From contig JBKPSJ010000238.1 in assembly GCA_046765875.1 (NCBI GenBank), forward strand, positions 1 through 13,077: a stretch of 13,077 nt of DNA, written 5' to 3'. Under the pieces are notes generated by a model that was not told where the DNA came from, did not search any database, and saw only the letters and a program-made list of their open reading frames with translations. A program made the translations under genes and the position numbers. Of this stretch, positions 6,494 through 13,077 are shown piece by piece. This DNA is from DASRHY01 sp046765875 (GTDB lineage Bacteria; Actinomycetota; Actinomycetes; Propionibacteriales; Kribbellaceae). How positions within the stretch are numbered: the stretch's first letter is position 1; each line of letters starts with the position of its first letter.

Positions 6494-9106
6494 TCACGCG
6501 GTCAGGCGGATCACGTGTCTGCCGGGCACGTAGTCGTACCGTTCCGGCACACAGGTCAGTACGATCACCTGGCCGTGCTCACCGGCGCGGCCGAGCAGTG
6601 CGCCCATCTCGCGCAGCCGGCCCTTGTCGGACCAGCCCAGCGCGTCGTCGAAGATCGCCGGCACGTGCTCGTTCCCGGACCCGACCAGGTGACTGATCGC
6701 CAGCCGGGTGATGATCGCGAGCTGCTCGCGGGCACCGGTGGACAGCTCGTCGACGTTGAGCCGTACGCCGTGGAGTTCGCGTTCGGCGACGGCCAGTTCG
6801 TCGTCCAGGGCAACGGCGAACGTCGGGCCGTACACGGTCCGGCCGAGCGCCTCGATCCGGTTGCGCAACGGCGCGGCGTACCGGTTCTGCGCCTCGGTAC
6901 GGTGCCGGCCGAGCGTCTCGCGGACCCGGCGGCCGGCGTCGGCACGGCGGCGGAGCATCTCGTACCCGGTGCGCGAACGGTCCAGCGCGACCTCGGCGGT
7001 GTCGAGCCGGGTCGCCAGGCCGTCGGTACCGGACTGCTGCAGCCGGCCCTCGGTGAGCCGGAGGTCGTCGCGTAGATCGTCGTACTCGGTACGGAGCTGG
7101 GCGAGCACCTGTCGTGCGTCGGCGAGGCGGACTGGCAGCTGGTCGTCGACCTCTGCCTGCAGGGTCTGGAGATCGGTGAGCAGGGTCTGGACGGCCTCGA
7201 TGGCGGCAGTCTCGGCGTCTCGCACGTCGTCATCCGCGATGGTCGCGCGGGCGTTGGCGAGACTCTCGGTGGCGCTGGCCAGCCGGTCGGTCTCGACCTC
7301 GAGCTTGGCGTTCGCGCGTACGGCCGCGGCCCGATCGTCGTCGGCTGCCTTGCGCGCCTGTCCCTCGGCGAACTCCGCCTCAGCGACGATTCTGTCGGTC
7401 TCGGCCAGCTCGGTTCGCAGTTCCTCCAGCTCGGACCTCGCCGTCGGCAGGTCGATGTTGTCGGATTGTTCGTCCGGGACGCGGGCAGTCAGTACCCCGA
7501 TGCGCTCGGCCGGATCGCCCTGGCTGAGCAGCGACTTTTCGGTGCGACGGGCCTCGGCCAGCTCGGCCGTCGCCGCGTCCCGCTTACGCGCCAGCTCTCG
7601 GGCGGCGCGAAGATCCTTGGCGCCGGTCTGGGTGAGCAGATCGCGCTCGGTGCGGATTGCCGCGTCCAGCTTCCTGCGCAGCGACGCCACCTCGCCTCCG
7701 GCTCGAATGGTCACCTCGACGTGACCTGATACGACGACCTGCAGCTCGCCCGACACCCGCTGGCTGACCGGCTTCGTCCCGGTCACCTCGGTCCCGAACA
7801 GGGTGCTGTCGTCGCTGAGCTGCACCGGCGGGCCGCTGAGGCGGCGTACCACCACTTCGGGCGCACCGGAGTCGAGCGTGGCGCGTGCCTCCACGACCGC
7901 GGCGCGAGCGTCCTCGAGCTCGGCCAGCAGTTCGTCGGTGACTCGGCAGGACTCGACCGCCGCGCGAGCGGTTGTGATCCGCGACCGGACGTCGTGGAGT
8001 TCGGCCTGCCGCTCGGTCAGCCGGGCGAGCTCGGCGTGATCGGCCAGCCGGGCAAGCCGCTGTTCTGCCTCCTGGACCGCTGCCCGTCGGTCATCGCGCA
8101 GTTCTAGCGCCGACGCGAGCAGACCCTGGCTCTCCCTGAGCGTCGCAGCACGCTGATTGGTCATCGGCTCGGTCTCGGCCAGCTTCTGCCGGAGTTCGGC
8201 GACGGCTTCGCTTCGCCGGTCGACTTCCTCGATCAAGCGGTCGCGTTCCAGCCGGGCGGCCGTTCGGTTCTCCAGCCGGGCACGGGCGGTGTCGGCCTTC
8301 TGCGCGGCGGCGTCGCGCCGGGCGGCCAGCGCCTCGCCGGCACGGGCAAGCCGATCGGCCTCTTCGACCGCCGTGGTCTGCTCGTCCAGCCGGTCACGGA
8401 CGTCGACCAGGTCCTGCGCCAGCCGCTCGGCCCGGCGGATGTCCTCGTTCACCTTGGCCATCGCCTCGCGGGCTGCCTGGGCCGCGGCCTGGTGTGTTGC
8501 CAGATCATCTGCGGCACGGGCGAAGTCACCGGTGGGCCGACCACCCTTGGTCCAATAGCGCAGGTACTCCTGCTCGACCGCGAGCACCAGCGGCACCGAT
8601 GCGCCGTCGACCGGCGTACCGGACTCGGCATTGACCGCGGCGATCAACGGCTCGGCGTCGGCGGGAGCGGGCTGGATCAGCGACTGTCCCTGGCCGACGA
8701 GCAGCGTCTGCCACAGCACCGTGTCGACATTCGCGCGGAACAGCCGGTCGGCTTCGTTGTGCGCCTCACGACCGGTGTACGACCGGCGGGCGCCGTCCTT
8801 GCGGGTGACAGTGAGCTCGGTCGACTTGCCGCGTAACCAGCGTTTGGCGTACGTGAGCCGCGCGTCGCCGAGGGTCAGTTCAGCCTCGACCTCAGGGCCT
8901 ACGTCGGAGCCGAACGGCTGGACGGTTCGTACCCGGGCAGCCTTCGAGTCGTCGGCGAGGTCGAACAGCAGGACGAGAGCCTCGATCAAAGTCGACTTGC
9001 CGACCTCGTTGTCCCCGACGATCACCGTCGTACCGGTCGCCGGAAACTCGACCGTGCGATCGGTGATGCCGCGGAAGTTCCGCACGCTGAGCCGGTGGAT
9101 CCTCAT
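6494..9106 (-). CDS. SbcC/YhaN-like coiled-coil ATPase
   Basis: This is an SMC-superfamily ATPase expected to act with the upstream nuclease in DNA double-strand break or hairpin processing. The 870 aa contain Walker A GDNEVGKST (31-39), a Q-loop-like LLVGQGQ (135-141), an ascending coiled coil (about 200-410), a beta-rich non-coil segment (about 415-470), a descending coil (about 472-740), the ABC signature LSTGAREQ (788-795), Walker B PAIFDDAL (816-823) and the D-loop GWSD (824-827). No CxxC zinc hook is present; the only cysteines are Cys387 and Cys852. The signature LSTGAREQLAIITRLAI with FDDAL is closer to YhaN-type ATPases than to classical SbcC. ATG at 9106 overlaps the nuclease stop as ATGA; the frame is open further upstream, but that stretch reads as low-complexity Arg/Gly/Ala and lies inside the nuclease gene. 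The symbols sbcC and yhaN are both used loosely for such genes, so I leave it blank. Confidence 0.9.
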   Translation of the reverse strand: MRIHRLSVRNFRGITDRTVEFPATGTTVIVGDNEVGKSTLIEALVLLFDLADDSKAARVRTVQPFGSDVGPEVEAELTLGDARLTYAKRWLRGKSTELTVTRKDGARRSYTGREAHNEADRLFRANVDTVLWQTLLVGQGQSLIQPAPADAEPLIAAVNAESGTPVDGASVPLVLAVEQEYLRYWTKGGRPTGDFARAADDLATHQAAAQAAREAMAKVNEDIRRAERLAQDLVDVRDRLDEQTTAVEEADRLARAGEALAARRDAAAQKADTARARLENRTAARLERDRLIEEVDRRSEAVAELRQKLAETEPMTNQRAATLRESQGLLASALELRDDRRAAVQEAEQRLARLADHAELARLTERQAELHDVRSRITTARAAVESCRVTDELLAELEDARAAVVEARATLDSGAPEVVVRRLSGPPVQLSDDSTLFGTEVTGTKPVSQRVSGELQVVVSGHVEVTIRAGGEVASLRRKLDAAIRTERDLLTQTGAKDLRAARELARKRDAATAELAEARRTEKSLLSQGDPAERIGVLTARVPDEQSDNIDLPTARSELEELRTELAETDRIVAEAEFAEGQARKAADDDRAAAVRANAKLEVETDRLASATESLANARATIADDDVRDAETAAIEAVQTLLTDLQTLQAEVDDQLPVRLADARQVLAQLRTEYDDLRDDLRLTEGRLQQSGTDGLATRLDTAEVALDRSRTGYEMLRRRADAGRRVRETLGRHRTEAQNRYAAPLRNRIEALGRTVYGPTFAVALDDELAVAERELHGVRLNVDELSTGAREQLAIITRLAISHLVGSGNEHVPAIFDDALGWSDKGRLREMGALLGRAGEHGQVIVLTCVPERYDYVPGRHVIRLTA
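9103..9106 (-). promoter_or_regulatory. ATGA stop-start overlap coupling nuclease and ATPase
   Basis: The ATPase start ATG (9106-9104) shares bases with the nuclease stop TGA (9105-9103). This suggests translational coupling and balanced production of the two subunits. Confidence 0.8.
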
Positions 9107-10227
9107 CCCGTCTCCAGCGCCAGCCGGTGCATGAGCGCGAGCGCGGCAGCCGCCTCGTCGTCGCCGCCGGCGACCGCCGCGCGCAACTCGTCCAGCGCCG
9201 CCCGGGCCGGTCCGCTCAGAGCCAGGTCGTCGAAGTCCGCGTCGACCGGCGTCGGCCGGACCGCCCAGTGCTTGGCGCACCGTTCGACGCTCGCGAACAC
9301 CTCACCCTCGGCGTCGACCAACGCGTCCAGCCGGCTCAGTAGTGGCAGCGACAGCGAGCCGGTGAGGCAGAGCCGGATGTACGTCCGCTCCTTGTCCGGC
9401 AGGTCGGCGAACCAGTCCTCCAGAGTGTGCAGCGATTCCTCGCCGTCGACCTCGGCCCGGCGCTCGATCATGTGCCAGTTGCCGGTGCGGTATTTCTCGA
9501 CCTCGCAGCGGCCGTCGGTGAGAGTTACGGCCAGGACGTTGCCGGCGTCAGTTTCCTCCGTGGACGTAACCTCGGGTGCACCCGAGTACCAGATCCGGTC
9601 CCGCACCCTAGTTGTCGAGTGCCGGTCGCCGAGCGCGACGTAGTGGAGCCGACTGTCCGCGATCGCGCGCTCCAGGCCGTCGACGTCGATAGGCGGTACG
9701 TCGTTCAACCCGCCGTTGAGCTCGTCGAACTGGCCGTGCCCGACGAGGACCCGGAACCGGTCCGTGCCCGGCAGGTCGGCATACCCGCTCGCGACGGGGT
9801 CGGTGAGTGGTCGGCGCGACCGCCACGGGACCCCGACGACCTCGACACCGGGGACGACCTCGTACGGCGTGCTGTCGGTCAGCACGGTGACGTGCGCGGG
9901 TACGTGCGCGTGCCACTGCGGCGAGGTCCACAATGAGCCCGGCTCGAGCGCGTCGTGGTTGCCCGGCAGCATCAGGACCGGCACCGGGATCCGCTTGAGC
10001 GCCTCGGCGGCGCGAAGGATCGTTTGCCGCTCGACCTGGTTGTGTTCGAACACGTCCCCGGCGACGACCACGAACTTCGCGCCGGTCTGCTCCGCGATCC
10101 GGCCGATGCTGGCGACCGCGTCGAGCCGTGCCTGAGCGAACCGGGCCTGGCCGTCCGGGCCCAGGAAACGCCGCACCATGCCGAGCTGCCAATCGGCGGT
10201 GTGCAGGAAGGTCACGGGTCGGTTCAT
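9103..10227 (-). CDS. SbcD/YhaO-like metallophosphoesterase (DNA repair nuclease)
   Basis: The product is a calcineurin-type, Mn-dependent phosphodiesterase of the Mre11/SbcD/YhaO group, expected to form a complex with the ATPase encoded next. The 374 aa carry the metal-site motifs in order: HTADWQLG (9-16), GDVFEHN (57-63), GNHDAL (89-94), GHGQFD (163-168) and ALGDRHS (198-204). Motif one is D-W-Q where classical SbcD has D-W-H; I recall this Gln in actinobacterial and cyanobacterial members, so it is probably family-typical rather than damage. The C-terminal part (about 235-374) is the capping and partner-binding region. ATG at 10227 lies 9 nt after a TAGCGT box and has no obvious Shine-Dalgarno, so a near-leaderless transcript is likely. 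The gene leads a two-gene operon, divergent from the DUF222 gene. Confidence 0.92.
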   Translation of the reverse strand: MNRPVTFLHTADWQLGMVRRFLGPDGQARFAQARLDAVASIGRIAEQTGAKFVVVAGDVFEHNQVERQTILRAAEALKRIPVPVLMLPGNHDALEPGSLWTSPQWHAHVPAHVTVLTDSTPYEVVPGVEVVGVPWRSRRPLTDPVASGYADLPGTDRFRVLVGHGQFDELNGGLNDVPPIDVDGLERAIADSRLHYVALGDRHSTTRVRDRIWYSGAPEVTSTEETDAGNVLAVTLTDGRCEVEKYRTGNWHMIERRAEVDGEESLHTLEDWFADLPDKERTYIRLCLTGSLSLPLLSRLDALVDAEGEVFASVERCAKHWAVRPTPVDADFDDLALSGPARAALDELRAAVAGGDDEAAAALALMHRLALETG

Positions 10228-10236
10228 CGCACTGAG

Positions 10237-10242
10237 ACGCTA
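10237..10242 (-). promoter_or_regulatory. Putative -10 box of the nuclease-ATPase operon
   Basis: TAGCGT on the minus strand fits TANNNT and ends 9 nt before ATG at 10227, giving a leader of two or three bases. No clear -35 is seen. Confidence 0.4.
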
Positions 10243-10414
10243 ACCCGCTACGCCGACAGAACCGCGCAGCCGCGCCGCTCTGGGGTTGTTGGCCGCTCCA
10301 GTGGTGCGCAGCCAGCTTGGTATCCGGTGAGGTCTAGCTTCCTGCCGAGGCCCACCGGCCGCTGGGCGTATCAGCCGCAAGAGTGCCGGCCGCGGTGGTT
10401 CGTATGGCGCAGCG

Positions 10415-10448
10415 TACGGTCCGATCCCTGCAGCCTATGGTCCAATCG
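10415..10448 (+). repeat. Direct repeat TAYGGTCCRATC, 22-bp period
   Basis: TACGGTCCGATC (10415-10426) and TATGGTCCAATC (10437-10448) differ by two transitions and are spaced 22 bp start to start, close to two helical turns. This is the layout of a paired protein-binding site; the binder is unknown. Confidence 0.5.
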
Positions 10449-10471
10449 GTGGTGTTCGCATTGGGTGGAAT

Positions 10472-10487
10472 CCCTTGTGGATAAGGG
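10472..10487. promoter_or_regulatory. Palindrome with a perfect DnaA-box sequence
   Basis: CCCTTGTGGATAAGGG has 5-bp arms (CCCTT and AAGGG). Its core on the minus strand is TTATCCACA at 10484-10476, identical to the classical 9-mer DnaA box. It lies about 47 nt before the DUF222 start. A single box is not an origin; it may be a DnaA regulatory site, an upstream element of this gene family, or chance. Confidence 0.4.
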
Positions 10488-10520
10488 CTTTCGGGCCGGC
10501 TTCTTGTCGGTGGCGGGCTC

Positions 10521-10526
10521 TAGCTT
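10521..10526 (+). promoter_or_regulatory. Putative -10 box of the DUF222 gene, leaderless
   Basis: TAGCTT ends 7 nt before ATG at 10534, again the spacing for transcription starting at the initiation codon. No Shine-Dalgarno is present, which supports this start over upstream codons in the same open frame. Confidence 0.5.
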
Positions 10527-10533
10527 TTCTGCC

Positions 10534-12582
10534 ATGACTGCACTGGTCGAGGATCCCGGCCGACCGGCCTGGGCGTTGATCGGCGAGGAGATCCTCGCCG
10601 AGCTCGACGCGCTCCACCACGCCCAGACACGCCTAGCTGCCCGTCGCCTCGACCTACTCCGCCGGCTCGACGAGCTCGGCCACGCCAAGGACCTGGGCGC
10701 CCGTGACACCGTCGAACTCCTGTCCATCCGCCACCGGCTCGACCCGCACACGGTCCGCCGAGACCTCCGTACGGCAAAAGCCCTCCCCCGCTACCCCACC
10801 GTCACAACCCAGCTGCCCGGCACCGAACCCGCTGCTGTAGGCGTCGAGCCTCGAGACGGTCGCCTAGATGGCATGGCATCAGCTGACGGCGAGGCTGATG
10901 GCTGGACCGCTCGTGCCGGGATGGCACCTGACGGGATCCCACCTGACAGGACGGCACCCGACAGGACGGCACCCGTCCGGTCGGCACCTGACCGGACGGT
11001 TCCTGCCGAGACGGCTCCTGAGGGCACGGCTCGTGCCGGGATGGCTCTTGACGAGACGCCGGTCGATGGAGCGGCTGCCGACGGCGCGGATGCGGATCTG
11101 ATGGACGTCGAGTCCAGCGAACGCGAGCACAGCGCTCCTGCAGACGCTCCGGCACCGATGGTGGACCGGCGCCGACGTGCACTGGCGCTGGAGACGATCC
11201 TGAATCCAGCCCAGGCTGCCGTGATCACCGAGATCCTCGAGAAGGCGCCGCCGACAGTTCGGCCAGCGGACTTGGCCGTCGCCGAGACCGAACTATTGAT
11301 CGCCGCGCGCACGGTCGCGCCGCGCGATCTCCGCCGCCTCGGAGCCGGCGTCCTGAACGCCCTGGATCCCGACGGCCCAGCGCCCCGAGACGGCATCTGT
11401 CCAGATCAGGCCGACCGCACCGACCCGACCGAGTTAGCACACGCAGCCCAGACCCTGTGGTTCACCCCAGGCTCGGCAACCAGTCCGAGCGGCGTCGGCG
11501 GCCGCATCCGCGGCGTGCGTTTCGGCGGCTTCATGACGGGCGAGAACGCCGAACTCTTCCAGACTCTGATCGACGCAGCCGCGAAACCACGCAAGACCCC
11601 GGCCGGCGAGCTCGACCCTCGCACCCTCGGCCAACGCCGAGCCGACGGCTTCACCACCGTGCTCCGCGCTGCAGCGTCGGTAGGCGGCGAGATCCCAGCC
11701 CACGGCGGCATCAAGCCCCACCTCTCGATCACCATCCCCTACACCGCTCTAACTACCCGCCTCCCCAGCGCTCTCCCTATAACCGACCGCGTACCCGCCG
11801 CGGACCGCGCACCCGCCGGCCGGACGTCAACTACCGACGACGCGCTCACCGCGGACCGCGCACCCACCTCCGGCCGGATGGCCACCACCGACGACGCGCT
11901 CACCGCGGACCGCGCACCCACCTCCGGCCGGATGGCCACCACCGACGACGCCCTCGCCGGGGACCGCATGCGCGCCTCCAGCCGGACGTCCACCACCGAC
12001 GACGCGCCGACCGCGGACCCCACCTCCACCGTCGGCCGCACGTCCACCACGGGCCGCCCGCACTCCGCGGATCGCGCCCCCAGGGCTGACGGACCATCTA
12101 CCTGTGCAGCGAATGGAGCTGGGGCGTTCGAGCGCACGAGCAGCGGGGAGATGATATTCGGCGAGCCGCTCCCCGCGAGAGAGGTGCGTCGAATCGCCTG
12201 CGACGCCGGCGTGATCCCGATCGTTCTGGGCAGCGCCTCAGAGCCACTGGACGTCGGACGCGAACACCGCCTCGTCACCCCAGCGCTCCGCCGTGCCCTC
12301 ATCGCCCGCGACAGCGGCTGCGTCATCCCCGGCTGCGGAGCCCCGCCTGGCCACTGCGACGCCCACCACTTGATCCACTGGGCCGACGGCGGCACGACCT
12401 CTATCGACAACCTCGTCCTCGTATGCCCAACCCACCACCGGGCCATCCACCGACGCACCTGGACCGTCACCATCACCAACAACCGTGTCCACATCACCCG
12501 CCCGACGTGGACCAACCCGAACGCCGTGCGACCGTGCCACCCCGACCAACGACCGCCGCCCTCAACCGGGCCACCGGACTGA
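10534..12582 (+). CDS. DUF222 domain protein with C-terminal HNH nuclease motif
   Basis: This belongs to the actinobacterial DUF222/13E12-repeat family, often present in many copies per genome; the cellular role is unknown, but the HNH domain implies DNA cleavage. The 682 aa consist of an N-terminal DUF222 part (about 8-90, including ARRLDLLRRLDELG), a low-complexity insert (about 110-205), the DUF222 core (about 210-405, RRRALALETILNPAQAAV to PHLSITIPYTAL), a second repeat insert (about 412-530), then a helical link and HNH domain (about 575-645). There, Cys596, Cys601, Cys608 and Cys631 look like a zinc site, with His611-His612, Asn626 and His635 as the HNH core in DAHHLIHWADGG and NLVLVCPTHHRAIH. 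The usual length is around 400-500 aa; the two inserts explain the excess. ATG at 10534 is chosen because family homology begins there and a leaderless -10 box precedes it. The tail after about 650 is Pro-rich. Confidence 0.92.
   Translation: MTALVEDPGRPAWALIGEEILAELDALHHAQTRLAARRLDLLRRLDELGHAKDLGARDTVELLSIRHRLDPHTVRRDLRTAKALPRYPTVTTQLPGTEPAAVGVEPRDGRLDGMASADGEADGWTARAGMAPDGIPPDRTAPDRTAPVRSAPDRTVPAETAPEGTARAGMALDETPVDGAAADGADADLMDVESSEREHSAPADAPAPMVDRRRRALALETILNPAQAAVITEILEKAPPTVRPADLAVAETELLIAARTVAPRDLRRLGAGVLNALDPDGPAPRDGICPDQADRTDPTELAHAAQTLWFTPGSATSPSGVGGRIRGVRFGGFMTGENAELFQTLIDAAAKPRKTPAGELDPRTLGQRRADGFTTVLRAAASVGGEIPAHGGIKPHLSITIPYTALTTRLPSALPITDRVPAADRAPAGRTSTTDDALTADRAPTSGRMATTDDALTADRAPTSGRMATTDDALAGDRMRASSRTSTTDDAPTADPTSTVGRTSTTGRPHSADRAPRADGPSTCAANGAGAFERTSSGEMIFGEPLPAREVRRIACDAGVIPIVLGSASEPLDVGREHRLVTPALRRALIARDSGCVIPGCGAPPGHCDAHHLIHWADGGTTSIDNLVLVCPTHHRAIHRRTWTVTITNNRVHITRPTWTNPNAVRPCHPDQRPPPSTGPPD
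10918..11082 (+). repeat. 15-bp degenerate tandem repeat (pentapeptide units) in the DUF222 gene
   Basis: About 11 units of 15 bp encode five-residue units such as RTAPD, RSAPD, ETAPE and GMAPD (residues 129-183). The units are diverged from each other but keep frame. They form a Pro/Ala/Asp-rich, probably disordered linker between the N-terminal helices and the DUF222 core. Confidence 0.8.
11779..12048 (+). repeat. 54-bp tandem repeat (18-residue units) in the DUF222 gene
   Basis: Five consecutive 54-bp units start at 11779, 11833, 11887, 11941 and 11995, with a trailing partial from 12049. The units at 11833-11886 and 11887-11940 are identical base for base; the others are diverged. Each unit encodes 18 residues like TTDDALTADRAPTSGRMA, so copy-number change keeps the frame. 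It is a Thr/Asp/Ala-rich, probably disordered spacer before the HNH domain. Confidence 0.9.
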
Positions 12583-12990
12583 CCTCATCCGTGCGGCACC
12601 CACATCACGGCTGCCGTAGCCCGCCCACCAGCGGTGCCTCGGCTGCGCCCACGACACTTACCCGTCGTTTAGGCCTACCGTCACGCCCACACGCTGCACC
12701 GCTCCCCGTCACCACAGGGGACGTAACGCCGCCAGCCAGCGTCCACGTCGCATCCGCGGCAGCCGCCCGCGCCGCCGCTGGCCGCTGGGCCAATCGTCAC
12801 GCCCCGCCCGCCGCACCGAAAGCGTCGCCGAGGGCGGGGACGTCACGCAGCCAGCGCCAACCCTCACGCTGCCGCGATTCGCCAGCCGTGGGCCGCGGCC
12901 GGGCAGGAGGCTCGGGGTGGGGTGAGCGTTGGCGGGACGGTTCGAGCGGTGGGCGGCGTGTGCGGGCTAGCGGCATGGGTGGGTGGGGAC
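12583..12990. other. Gene-poor stretch with hairpin and short direct repeats
   Basis: I see no convincing gene here: the frames that stay open read as low-complexity Arg/Ala/Pro and have no family resemblance. Strand composition changes from C-rich to G-rich at about 12890. It contains the hairpin at 12802-12839 and an imperfect direct repeat, GGGGACGTAACGC near 12717 and GGGGACGTCACGC near 12836, each followed closely by CAGCCAGCG or AGCCAGCG. Confidence 0.6.
12802..12839. terminator. GC-rich hairpin, possible terminator
   Basis: CCCCGCCC (12802-12809) and GGGCGGGG (12832-12839) form a perfect 8-bp stem around a 22-nt loop. It lies 220 nt after the DUF222 stop and has no T-run, so it could be an actinobacterial-style terminator, a processing structure or a binding site. 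Confidence 0.35.
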
Positions 12991-13077
12991 GTGGTTGAGG
13001 AGAGGGCAGCGTCCGGGGACGAGCGGCGGGCGTTCGCGGTGCTGGATATCGACGCGACCTTGTCGGATACGCGACAC
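12991..13077 (+). CDS. HAD-like phosphatase, N-terminal fragment
   Basis: Only 29 codons are present before the window edge. From GTG at 12991 the frame reads MVEERAASGDERRAFAVLDI then DATLSDTRH. The end matches motif I of HAD hydrolases (hydrophobic strand then DxDxT), with Asp21 as the likely nucleophile and Asp23 as the acid/base, and the following SDTRH resembles the HAD subgroup with D(G)xLxDxRHR. Ala replaces the more usual Gly in DxDGT. G-rich sequence (GGTGGGG) 2 nt upstream of the GTG could be part of a ribosome binding site but is very close. GTG at 13039 is too far inside to be the start. The call rests on one motif. Confidence 0.5.
   Translation, partial: MVEERAASGDERRAFAVLDIDATLSDTRH

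Larger units (their letters stand above)
10228..10533. other. Divergent intergenic region with DnaA-box-like site and direct repeats
   Basis: These 306 nt separate the nuclease operon from the DUF222 gene. I see no convincing gene. The DUF222 reading frame stays open through here to the left, but the translated stretch is not protein-like. It holds a -10 box for each flanking gene, the 12-nt direct repeat at 10415 and 10437, the palindrome with a DnaA-box-like core at 10472-10487, and a partial copy of the DUF222 start region at 10333-10346. Confidence 0.7.

Noticed and set aside
6708..7724. Ser/Arg-rich plus-strand open frame opposite the ATPase
   Set aside because: Its composition is the reverse-complement image of Ala/Glu/Arg-rich coiled-coil codons; it has no start signals or domain resemblance.
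9107..9280. 58-codon N-terminal extension of the ATPase
   Set aside because: The added residues are low-complexity Arg/Gly/Ala and overlap the nuclease gene; family homology begins exactly at ATG 9106 in the ATGA overlap.
10472..10487. Replication origin
   Set aside because: Only one DnaA box is seen, with no AT-rich unwinding region and no dnaA or dnaN nearby.
9955..10533. 193-codon extension upstream of the DUF222 start
   Set aside because: It overlaps the nuclease gene antisense and the intergenic promoter region; the translated part is not protein-like, and a leaderless -10 box sits before ATG 10534.
11779..12060. CRISPR array
   Set aside because: The 54-bp units are contiguous, have no unique spacers, and translate in frame as part of the DUF222 protein.

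Overview
The window is high-GC DNA with strong G/C preference at third codon positions, GTG starts and short-leader genes. The gene content (SigK/RskA pair, YhaN/YhaO-like DNA-repair pair, DUF222-HNH protein, M1 aminopeptidase) points to an actinomycete. A Kribbella or Nocardioides-like member of the Propionibacteriales is my best guess, but it rests on protein style rather than on any marker gene.

Layout, left to right. (1) On the minus strand, a two-gene unit runs from about 1386 down to the left edge: a Cys-cluster plus pentapeptide-repeat protein, then an aldo/keto reductase 4 nt downstream. The reductase carries a one-base frameshift at codon 26 and is cut by the window edge. (2) Divergent from it on the plus strand is a complete M1 aminopeptidase (PepN type, 822 aa). 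The two start regions are about 40 nt apart and contain a 12-bp tandem repeat. (3) Then come fdhD (formate dehydrogenase sulfurtransferase accessory protein), and sigK-rskA, a redox-type ECF sigma factor with its membrane anti-sigma factor. All are on plus. (4) Converging on rskA, with only 6 nt between stops, is a minus-strand operon: an SbcD/YhaO-like nuclease followed by an SbcC/YhaN-like coiled-coil ATPase, joined by an ATGA overlap. (5) Divergent from that operon, after a 306-nt region with a DnaA-box-like site and a 22-bp-spaced direct repeat, lies a 682-aa DUF222/HNH protein. It is enlarged by two low-complexity inserts encoded by 15-bp and 54-bp tandem DNA repeats. (6) After about 400 nt without a convincing gene, the first 29 codons of a HAD-like phosphatase run off the right edge.

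Functionally, the best-defined modules are the DNA end-processing pair, the SigK-RskA signalling pair and fdhD. A recurring promoter layout is visible: a TANNNT -10 box ending 6 to 9 nt before the start codon of pepN, fdhD, the DUF222 gene, the sbcD-like gene and the pentapeptide gene, suggesting largely leaderless transcription. I did not find CRISPR arrays, insertion sequences, tRNA or rRNA genes. I saw no clearly undescribed system. The most unusual items are the repeat that duplicates a Shine-Dalgarno plus GTG start, the hook-less SbcC-like ATPase, and the repeat-expanded DUF222 protein.
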